In this document: positions 1 to 5,450 of the stretch, one piece after another
Layout: each line of letters opens with the position of its first letter
Numbering within the stretch: position 1 is the stretch's first letter
The notes under the pieces: generated by a model
Database searches by the model: none
Told to the model about the DNA's origin: nothing
The model's input: the letters and a program-made list of their open reading frames with translations, nothing else
Program-made: the position numbers and the translations under genes
Assembly: GCA_003354225.1 (NCBI GenBank)
Contig: PIVH01000564.1
Span: 1-5,450, forward strand
Source of the DNA: Globobulimina sp.
Taxonomy: Eukaryota; Foraminifera; Rotaliida
Length of the DNA stretch: 5,450 bases
Reading direction: 5' to 3'

Positions 1-16
1 TTATTATTATTATTAT
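1..16. repeat. TTA/AAT trinucleotide microsatellite, cut by the window edge
   Basis: Five TTA units and one extra T are visible on the plus strand, equal to ATAATAATAATAATAA on the coding strand. In the coding frame they give Asn codons (AAT). The array may extend past the window. Length change in whole units would only lengthen or shorten an Asn run. Confidence 0.85.
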
Positions 17-81
17 CGATATCATCATTGCAATGTACAGATACAGAGTCAGAGTCAGGCGAAGCGGACGTTTTTCTTAGC
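1..81 (-). other. Ser/Asp/Asn-rich low-complexity segment after the conserved C-terminal helices
   Basis: After the conserved FKWSFVHD end of the C-terminal helices, the frame reads through LLRKTSASPDSDSVSVHCN into DDIDNNNN at the window edge. This segment is rich in Ser, Asp and Asn and is probably a disordered loop. Animal homologues likewise have an acidic, variable stretch here before a last conserved block, so I expect the gene to continue beyond base 1 instead of stopping here. Confidence 0.6.
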
Positions 82-3000
82 AATTTTTGAGTGATCGAAT
101 CATGAACGAAGGACCACTTAAATAATTGGAAGGTCTGTGGTAATAAAATGAGCGCCGTATCCACGAACTTGCACACTGATAATAACAATGCCTTATCCGA
201 CGAGCTTTCGAATGCGCGAATTGTCTCAGTAATAATTAACGGCCAAATCGGGGACAAATTAGTGACATCGATGCGTGTCAACAACACACGCAAACATACA
301 AAAACTTGGCAATATAACTTTTCCGCATTTAGAATTTTCAGACTTTCCACCAATTTCTCTAAGATGGTATTCAAATATCTGCCATATTGGTCCCTCCGCC
401 CTGCGTGGATCACAAACGCCAATCTCTTTAATTGCTTCGTTCTGTTCTCGACGTCGACGATGTGTTTATTGAATAATACGTTGATTGTATTGCTGGGATT
501 GTTCAATAACTCGTATTTCAATTTGGATTTATCGCATTCGATGACGGAGCCAATGATCCATTGCCAATGATGTAAGGTCGAGATGTCGCAATAAATAAAA
601 AACTTATCACAGATAAAATAGTTCCATGCCTCGCGAATATATGTCTTATGGCAATGTGAGCGATATTGTTGGATGGATAACGAACTGAGAATGGATCCGT
701 ATCCGTTCAAAAATAGTATATTATCTTTGGATAAGTTGCTCAAAATATGCGATAAGTGATTGATCACCGAATACAAGATATTATTAATCGAGTCAGTGTC
801 GAATACGTTTTTATTATCCTTATCCTCGACGATGGTGCTTTCTTTCCTGAACACTTGATGCAAAAACAGAGATAACATGTTTGCCAAAACGCGGATGGAC
901 GCCAGCGAGACACCTAAGGTCGGACTGGAATAAACACGCGGAATGTGACTGTTGTATACTTTCTGGGATAGGTTCTCTTGAGATATGGAGGCTGACTCAT
1001 CATTATTTAAAGCAGGCCCGCTCAGTACCAGCGGGGTCATATTATTGTTGTTGCGGTTCGTAGTGTGCTGGTTATGCGATAGTAATAATTGTTGGATCCA
1101 GTCGGGTAAAGGAGGGAAGTCGTTGCTGTGATGCTGTCTGGAAGGGACAAAAAATAATATCGGCGGCAAACAGCTCGGATCGCTCACTTTGCTCTGGTTT
1201 TGTTGATATTTATCAGAATGGCCAGCCACATCTGCTATTTTCTGGCATATTAGTTTTGTAATGGAGATGAACGATTTCTTTCTCTGTTTGTCACTCATTA
1301 ATTTCACACCAAATCTTTGGATAATCCGCTGTAAAATGGACAATATCCACAAATAAGCCATCGGATGGGACGAGTTGGAATTTAATATTTGCTCAAAATA
1401 CTTCCGAATGCAATACCAGACCGTCACAATGGAATCAATTTGTTGAGCTTGGTTTGGCAGCGAATGGATATAATAATACATAAAATGTAACGGCGTGCAT
1501 TCATTCATACGAACCAACATTGAGGTGTTTCGAATTTCTGATTTGTTAATATTAGCAATGGCAATGTCGCAAATCGAAGGCAGGACAACCTGCGGCGGTA
1601 CGACCTCAATCAACTGATTCAATAAATTTAACACATTTTCATGTGGCTCACATTCGCGAGATAGCACACTATGACCGCCATAATTTAATATTAAATTATG
1701 CTCATTCTCAGCCTCATTTTCATGCGACGGGTTCACACCGGATCGCATTTCCAACGCCCACACTTTGGCGGTATTCAACTCCTTCTCCCAATTATTTAAC
1801 ACCGCCACAAAGACCAAAGTGTTATGGCGCTGAAAAAAGGGCGTCAGTAAACCAATAATTTGCTGTTGAATCTGACGAATATGTAACTCGTCCACTTCCT
1901 TTCTGAGTCGCCGCGACGTGGAATGCGACATTGTCCGATCAAATAAACTGTTCCTCCGCCCATTGTTTGATGAGAAGCTATTCGCTGAATGCAATGCACT
2001 CATATAATTATTCTGATTATTATCACAGACAAAAGAAGCAGTGGTTCGCCCCCAAGCTACACATAAACACTCCATTATCATTGGCCACGATCGAAATAAT
2101 TTCATTTCAGTCTCAATCAAAAAGGCTGGCCGTTCCATATTTTTCTCTTTCTGCTCCTCCTCGTTCAGATTTTTGTTATTATTCTTCTTCATGGCGGCTG
2201 TGGCCAATCCAAAGGTTAATATGTGAACCATCCACGTCCCGGCATTGAAATCCGTGTCTTCGTTGATTTGCATATTGCTCTGTGGATTGCGGGTCAGTTT
2301 CTTTAATAACACTGCCATGCCATCTAGCAAATGTTTCATGTGTTGGATGTTATTATTATTCGACACTTCCTTGCATAAAACATTGAATAATGTCAGAATA
2401 AAATGGGATAATCCTTTCTTAATATAATCACAGGAAAAGGTGCAAAATCGCAAGAAATGCTTCAAGGGATACAGTTGGATTTGCATGTCGCCTAATTTCA
2501 ATTTACAACTTTGCTGAATTCCATTTAAAATGGTGTTTGTAAAAAATTGGCTGCAAAAAATATCGGGTTCGCCAATAAATAAAATGTCAGCTTCGTTAGT
2601 CCCCGCAGTCGACTCTTGTTTGTCAGATTCTGTTTGGAACTGCTTTTTATGTTTATTCTCATTTGGATTTGGGTTCGGATCCACTCTCCGATAGCTCACA
2701 ATTATTAACTCCTGCAACAGGGACAACAGTTCAATCTGAAATAGATATTGCTTTTCCTGAATCGCAATCGATAATTGATGGATAATGGTGGCTGTGATGG
2801 ACGACGCTAACTTGGCACAACGCAAATTATGCCCAAACTGTTGGAACAATCGACGCAAAAACTCAATGGCAATGGTCCGCACTCTCAAGCCAGAATTTTG
2901 AACATCTCCACTGGTTTTTGGGTGGACATTGCCGCGAATATATTTCAAGCCAATCAATACCAACACATCCAAATAATCCCTGCATTCAAACGAAGGCAAA

Positions 3001-5450
3001 TATAAACTGGACGTCCTGTTCACACTTAATTGCAATTTAATGTCTTGCTCAGTTTTGTCAGTGTCAACCACAGATTGTAGATGATTCTGTAAGTGATTGG
3101 TAGACAAAGTGCAGCCGTGCAACAATAACTTATCGATTATATTGGTGGTCAATGCACAGTGCGTGCAGCTGCTGATCAGTTTATTCCCCATAGAAATCAC
3201 AATGGACAGCAACTTCTTCAACGTATCAGAGGCTAAACGGGGATCATACCATTGATTATATTGATAGATTTCGGGTCCAATGGGTATGGTTGTCGTGGAG
3301 CTCTCCAATAATTCCAACAACATTGGATCTAAGACCCGCGGCGGAATGGACAGCGACTCCGTCAGCCATTGCGTGGCTATGTTGTGTATCAAAGGTCTGT
3401 CGTCGGAACAGGCCGCCAACATAATATAAACAATCTCGTTCCAATAATATCTCAAACCGTGCTCGCCGTCTATTTCACCCATAATGCGGTACAAAGTACA
3501 GAAACGCTGATAAGTCTCTGCCAATATGTTGACATTGTATTTGTTGTTGGTATGGCGTAGGTTGACAATGGATGTGCTGATCACACGTTGCACGCAGCAA
3601 TAATGAATATCTGCCATCGACATTAATAACTTGGCAATCTGATAGTTAATGGCAGAGGATTTGGACGGTTCGATGAGTTGCCATAACCGGCTGCTTATAT
3701 TCTTGCAGGAGGACTGTTCTTTGGGTAAGAAAGTATACGAATTGATTAGTTTCAACCAGATTTGCGCTCCACACAGCACCAACTGCTCACATTTGCAAAC
3801 ATACACACACTTCTCCGCAAATTCTAAATGTTGCGTGATGACACTGGTTAATTGTTGGCACATTTCAGGCTTCTCTTCGTTGTCCTTTTTAAAGTCATCC
3901 ACGCTGATATTTTGTGCGTTGATTACGATTTGTAACAATTGGAAATTTAGCTCAATCACTTCCAATTCCAATCGATTAAGCATTTCAGTTCTGGGCGACT
4001 GTGGCGACAATACCTTGCCATACTCACTAGTTTTTGAGTCAGTGTCTTTGAGGTTTTCCAAAGATGGGATGACGGCGACGGAATGACTCAGATAAGCGAT
4101 GATGTGCTCGTTGGGAATATTTGCTGCTTTTTTGCCTAATCTTTGAAACAATTTTAAACAAAACCTGATGCCTTGAATTCGTGTATCGCCAATTAACAAT
4201 GTATGCAGTTTGGATAATACATCACCGACCAAACACGCCACGTCCTTATCAATGTCACTATATTTCTGTTGAGAGTCCATACTAATAATATCTGCCTGTT
4301 CTAACTGCGCAATGCTGTCAGCAATCTCATCTCTGCGACTTACGATTGGTATAAAATCTAAGGCAAAGTCAATTAATTCAATGGCTTTCAGCAAGGTAAC
4401 ATTGCATGCATCAGATCTATTGATCCAATGCGACTCAATAAATGATGAATGATGTCGGACATTATTCGGAATGTCAATCGTTAAAAGTGGCTTAAATTTG
4501 CGTTTGGTCGGTGATATTTCGGCTAAATCTTCATCATTAATTATAATCTCCTCACCATCACGGTCACCATCACCGTCACCGCAATCATCTGGCATATCAT
4601 TCTCATCCTCGTTGCAGTCAGGCGTGCTTTGCACAAATTGATTATATTTTGACTGTACCATACCTCGCAGCCATTGCATGGTGTGATGAGTATCAATCTG
4701 TGCATATATTAATTGCGTCGATTGTATGACCGCTTGAAAGCAAGTAATGGCCGCCAAATTGGTAGGGTCCGCCATGGAATTTGGTTCAAATGAATATGCA
4801 TATTGCAAGATCTTGGAATGTAAACGTTGGATCAATTTGGAGGACCGGATCTCATTCCGATCAATCAATATCTTCAACAAATTCAATGGCGAAGTCATAT
4901 ATTGTTCCGCATTCACATTGTCGTCGTTATCAAAGTAAGTCAACTTTTTAAAGATAGCCAAGCCGGGAACAGGCAGTGAGTGATTAGTCTGATCCATAAA
5001 TGAGTGTTCACTCTGTATGCCCGAGTCTGCAGTACTTAATCCAACCAAATTAATATCGCCGCTTCTGTCCAAATACAACCTGAAAGCGTCCACAATAATA
5101 TTCTCAGAGTATTCTGACAATAAAGGCACCGTCATCTCACTCAACCCTTCATTGTTGCCGGTATTCTCTGTCAAAACATCATCAGACATATTATTGATAT
5201 GCTCCTCTGAGTCCATAGACGACGCAGATAACGACACATCAATTTTATTTGGGGACGAACTGGTGGTCGTAATGGGTTCCATATCATTGGTATTCACATT
5301 CAACAGCCACGAATATATCCGTCTGTTCACCGAAACTTCGCGAAACAGCATAACCGGCAACAATCCGTGAACTAATAATAATATTTGCCGCGGCTCCAAC
5401 TTGCTTAACAATACCTCATTGAGCTGGAAGTGCGCATTTAATAAATCTAA
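1..5450 (-). CDS. DOP1: DOP1/Dopey family protein, partial (both ends open), endosome-Golgi trafficking scaffold
   Basis: The minus-strand frame beginning at 5450 is open across the whole window, giving 1,816 residues with no in-frame stop. Several blocks match what I know of Dopey proteins. These are an SVNRRIYSWLL motif at residues 40-50 (end of the Dopey N-terminal domain), TQWLTESL and RVLDPMLLELL at about 693-717, LDVLVLIGLKYIRGN at 827-841, PLHFMYYYIHSLP at 1320-1332, and a C-terminal stretch with RRDQYGRYL, WPLIITE and SVCKFVDTAL at about 1675-1767. The rest is leucine-rich and helical, as expected of an alpha-solenoid, and I see no transmembrane segment or signal peptide. In yeast and animals Dop1 partners MON2 and the flippase Neo1/ATP9A at endosomes and the trans-Golgi, and works with SNX3-retromer in cargo recycling. 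Animal homologues have roughly 2,300-2,500 residues, so about 270 N-terminal and 100 or more C-terminal residues lie outside. No intron is needed anywhere. Family assignment is confident; which paralogue, and the organism, cannot be told. Confidence 0.93.
90..560 (-). other. Conserved Dopey C-terminal region
   Basis: Residues 1631-1787 contain the clearest C-terminal family signature. It consists of WQWIIGSVIECDKSKLKYEL, then KQLKRLAFVIHAGRRDQYGR (about 1672-1691), then VFVCLRVLLTRIDVTNLSPI, WPLIITETIRAF (from 1736) and LLLSVCKFVDTALIL (from about 1755). In animal Dopey proteins the same order holds: a K-R-x-A-F-x-[VI]-x-x-G-x-x-D-Q-Y core, an [FL]-x-R-V-L-L-x-R-I helix, a W-P-x-[IM]-[IV]-x-E helix, and a C-K-[FL]-[LV]-D-x-A-L helix. 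This part of the family has leucine-zipper-like helices. It runs on past the left edge, because homologues have a further hundred or more residues. Confidence 0.9.
1004..1147 (-). other. Polar, Asn/His/Ser-rich loop before the C-terminal region
   Basis: Residues 1435-1482 include SRQHHSNDFPPLPDW, a short helix WIQQLLLSH, and then an HTTNRNNNNM run. The Asn run is coded by AAC and AAT repeats near 1037-1056. This looks like a flexible connector. The next segment (about 880-1000) returns to conserved-looking sequence with PTLGVSLASIRVLANML. Confidence 0.55.
1365..1625 (-). other. Conserved Dopey block with PLHFMYYYIHSLP
   Basis: Residues 1276-1361 run from NVLNLLNQLIEVVPPQVVL through PLHFMYYYIHSLP (1320-1332) to a Trp-containing helix IDSIVTVWYCIRKYFEQIL. 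The order resembles the animal Dopey segment in which a 'P-L-x-x-x-x-x-F-x-Y-x-[IL]-x-x-[IL]-P' helix is followed by a Trp-bearing helix and then a leucine-rich helix (here MAYLWILSILQRIIQRFG). Similarity is judged by eye. Confidence 0.7.
2139..2192 (-). other. Lys/Asn/Glu-rich charged linker
   Basis: Residues 1087-1104 read MKKNNNKNLNEEEQKEKN. They lie between a hydrophobic helix (MVHILTFGLATAA) and a segment that returns to hydrophobic character with PAFLIETEMKLF. The coding bases are a purine-rich stretch of AAG, AAT, GAG and AAA codons. This is a probable disordered loop or short charged helix in the solenoid. Confidence 0.7.
2349..2360. repeat. Short AAT/AAC run encoding four Asn
   Basis: On the coding strand AAT-AAT-AAT-AAC encodes Asn at residues 1031-1034 within a polar loop after LCKEVS. 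It is one of several small Asn runs in this gene, along with those at 1-16, around 1037-1056 and at 2139-2192. Together they point to a slippage-prone AAT habit in this genome. Confidence 0.65.
2586..2684 (-). other. Polar low-complexity linker (Asn/Pro/Lys/Glu/Ser)
   Basis: Residues 923-955 lack hydrophobic spacing. They start with an NPNPNENKHKK run and go on through Gln, Ser, Asp, Glu and Thr. The flanks are clear helices (LLSLLQELIIVSY before, FFTNTILNGIQQ after), so this is a loop insertion in the solenoid. It stays in frame, with no need for an intron. It is probably disordered and lineage-specific. Confidence 0.7.
2770..2975 (-). other. Conserved Dopey helical block starting LDVLVLIGLKYIRGN
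   Basis: Residues 827-893 begin with LDVLVLIGLKYIRGN, which resembles the animal Dopey helix around a 'M-E-[VM]-L-V-x-x-C-L-x-[YF]-x-R-[SG]' pattern. Two helices follow, with TIAIEFLRRLFQQFG and then LASSITATIIHQLSIAI. Animal homologues have the same order: a helix ending in an arginine, a variable loop (here with HPKTSGDVQNSG), and then a helix beginning near a V-x-x-x-A-x-E-[VF]-L motif. The assignment is by recalled pattern. Confidence 0.7.
3298..3480 (-). other. Conserved Dopey solenoid block with TQWLTESL...RVLDPMLLELL
   Basis: Residues 658-718 contain helices that track the animal Dopey block in which a W-L-x-x-x-L helix is followed by a R-V-L-[DE]-P-[ML]-L-L-x-L-L helix. The equivalent human segment, from memory, shows QAWLNQVL and RVLEPLLLLLL in the same order. 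Upstream, the block is led by a helix with FCTLYRIMGEI and a segment with YIMLAACSDDRPLI. This is one of the clearest internal supports for the family call and shows that the frame is still genuine in mid-window. Confidence 0.8.
3771..3809 (-). other. Cysteine cluster C-x3-C-x-C-x5-C
   Basis: Four cysteines fall within 13 residues of the predicted helical region (residues 548-560: CVYVCKCEQLVLC). The spacing does not fit a standard zinc finger, and there is no partnering Cys/His pair close by, although a CC pair occurs further on at about 3600. In this part of animal Dopey proteins I recall Cys-containing hydrophobic helices, so buried free cysteines are the simplest reading. The protein is expected to be cytosolic, so disulfides are unlikely. 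Confidence 0.6.
4518..4619 (-). other. Acidic linker (Asp/Glu/Gly), about residues 278-311
   Basis: Thirty-four residues carry a strong negative charge: a DCNEDENDMPDD segment, then alternating Asp-Gly with one Arg, then EEIIINDEDLAE. It is followed at once by a basic patch, SPTKRKFK (4491-4514). Such an acidic-then-basic arrangement is typical of disordered linkers and may be a binding or phosphorylation site. The Asp-Gly part is encoded by a short degenerate repeat, so some of it probably arose by slippage. I know of no conserved Dopey function for this stretch. Confidence 0.75.
4552..4581. repeat. Degenerate 6-bp tandem repeat (TCACCR type) in coding sequence
   Basis: On the plus strand the stretch reads as imperfect copies of TCACCATCACGG and TCACCGTCACCG, a period of about six bases (TCACCA/G). 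On the coding strand it gives GGTGAC and GATGGT units, translated as alternating Gly and Asp with one Arg. The period is a multiple of three, so unit gain or loss would keep the frame. Confidence 0.7.
4640..4900 (-). other. Helical middle block (probable DOP1 middle TPR-like region)
   Basis: Residues 184-270 read as amphipathic helices. The block begins with LNLLKILIDRNEI and continues through LIQRLHSKILQYAYSF and a helix with FQAVIQSTQLIYAQI. The K-I-L-I-D-R-x-E-I start resembles the helix found in animal Dopey proteins just after the N-terminal domain, at the start of what domain databases call the DOP1 middle TPR-like region. The assignment rests on recognised pattern and position, not on a computed alignment. 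The block ends at the acidic linker at 4619. Confidence 0.6.
5130..5300 (-). other. Ser/Asn/Asp/Glu-rich disordered linker after the N-terminal domain
   Basis: Residues 51-107 are dominated by Ser, Thr, Asn, Asp and Glu, with few large hydrophobics. They contain a TTTSSSPNK cluster and a SMDSEEHINNMSDD segment. This looks like an unstructured linker between the Dopey N-terminal domain and the following helical block, which resumes at about residue 109 with PLLSEYSENIIVDAF. Animal Dopey proteins vary in length between these domains, so lineage-specific sequence here is expected. No DNA-level repeat explains it, and no splice boundary is needed. Confidence 0.7.
5301..5450 (-). other. C-terminal end of the Dopey N-terminal domain (PF04118)
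   Basis: Residues 1-50 of the partial protein form a leucine-rich helical segment that ends in MLFREVSVNRRIYSWLL (residues 34-50, bases 5301-5351). Dopey proteins from yeast to mammals carry a closely similar signature (R-[RE]-[DE]-x-S-[LV]-N-R-R-[LI]-[YFW]-x-W) near the end of this domain, roughly 300 residues from the true N-terminus. In this copy the usual Arg-Asp before the signature is Arg-Glu, and the usual Leu before Asn is Val; both are conservative. The domain is linked to Dop1 self-association and membrane targeting in fungi. The match anchors the N-terminal side of the window and implies that the start codon lies several hundred bases beyond base 5450, more if introns intervene. 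Confidence 0.88.

Noticed and set aside
148-570. Plus-strand open frame of 140 codons
   Set aside because: It lies wholly antisense to the best-conserved C-terminal region of the Dopey frame. Its translation shows no recognisable domain, and its length is within what an antisense frame can reach by chance when the sense strand avoids certain codons.
580-605. AATAAA-like signals on the plus strand (aataaataaaaaac)
   Set aside because: No plus-strand gene ends here, and the stretch is coding on the other strand (ICDKFFIYCDI). A polyadenylation role has no support.
3256-3444. Minus-strand open frame of 62 codons
   Set aside because: It is on the coding strand but in a different frame from the long Dopey frame, and it overlaps a conserved block (TQWLTESL...). 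It is a shadow, not an overlapping gene.
3649-4086. Plus-strand open frame of 145 codons
   Set aside because: It is antisense to continuous Dopey coding sequence. The product is a Ser/Cys/Leu mix with no domain, typical of a reverse-strand shadow. I see no independent promoter or Kozak context that would support it.
4518-4619. Acidic linker considered as an EF-hand calcium site because of the Asp-Gly alternation
   Set aside because: The D-x-D-x-D-G loop pattern is only loosely met. There is no conserved glutamate at position 12 and no flanking helix pair, and the repeat at DNA level explains the Asp-Gly run.
5017-5370. Plus-strand open frame of 117 codons
   Set aside because: It is antisense to the end of the Dopey N-terminal domain and its linker. 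The Ser- and Leu-rich translation mirrors the Asn/Asp/Glu/Ser content of the sense strand.
1-5450. Possible viral, transposon or bacterial operon content
   Set aside because: No polymerase, integrase, transposase or capsid motif, terminal repeats, Shine-Dalgarno sites or multiple consecutive genes are seen. One eukaryotic gene explains the whole window.

Overview
The window is one uninterrupted coding stretch on the minus strand. The frame whose codons begin at base 5450 stays open down to base 3: 1,816 complete codons plus two spare bases, with no stop and no frameshift that I could find. Both ends are open, so the start and stop codons lie outside the window. The translation is recognisable as the DOP1/Dopey family, a very large cytosolic alpha-solenoid scaffold of endosome-to-Golgi traffic. 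The end of the Dopey N-terminal domain is at the right edge, followed by middle helical repeats and then much of the conserved C-terminal region near the left edge. By comparison with animal homologues, a few hundred residues are missing at the N-terminus and roughly a hundred or more at the C-terminus.

The host is a eukaryote, because Dopey proteins are eukaryotic. The best similarity, judged from memory of the family, is to animal rather than yeast proteins. The sequence leans to AT, favours TTG and TTA for leucine, and is interrupted by Asn/Asp/Ser/Lys-rich linkers. Many animals split this gene into numerous exons, but here more than 5.4 kb reads without any required intron. That suits a compact, intron-poor arthropod genome (an acariform mite is one possibility), a spliced transcript, or a retrocopy. 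The lineage is an inference and is held weakly.

Layout, from protein N- to C-terminus (right to left): 5301-5450 is the end of the Dopey N-terminal domain; 5130-5300 is a Ser/Asn/Asp/Glu linker; 4640-4900 is a helical middle block; 4518-4619 is an acidic linker with a short degenerate DNA repeat; 2690-4480 is a long helical region holding several recognisable family blocks; 2586-2684 and 2139-2192 are low-complexity linkers; 600-1900 is more solenoid; 90-560 is the conserved C-terminal region; and 1-81 is a Ser/Asp/Asn-rich tail ending in an AAT microsatellite.

I see no RNA gene, mobile element, CRISPR array, promoter or terminator. All other open frames of 60 to 145 codons overlap this gene and look like shadows. 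I did not find an undescribed multi-gene system. The second-look items are short linear motifs in the linkers, the lack of introns, and one strong splice-donor match inside the frame.
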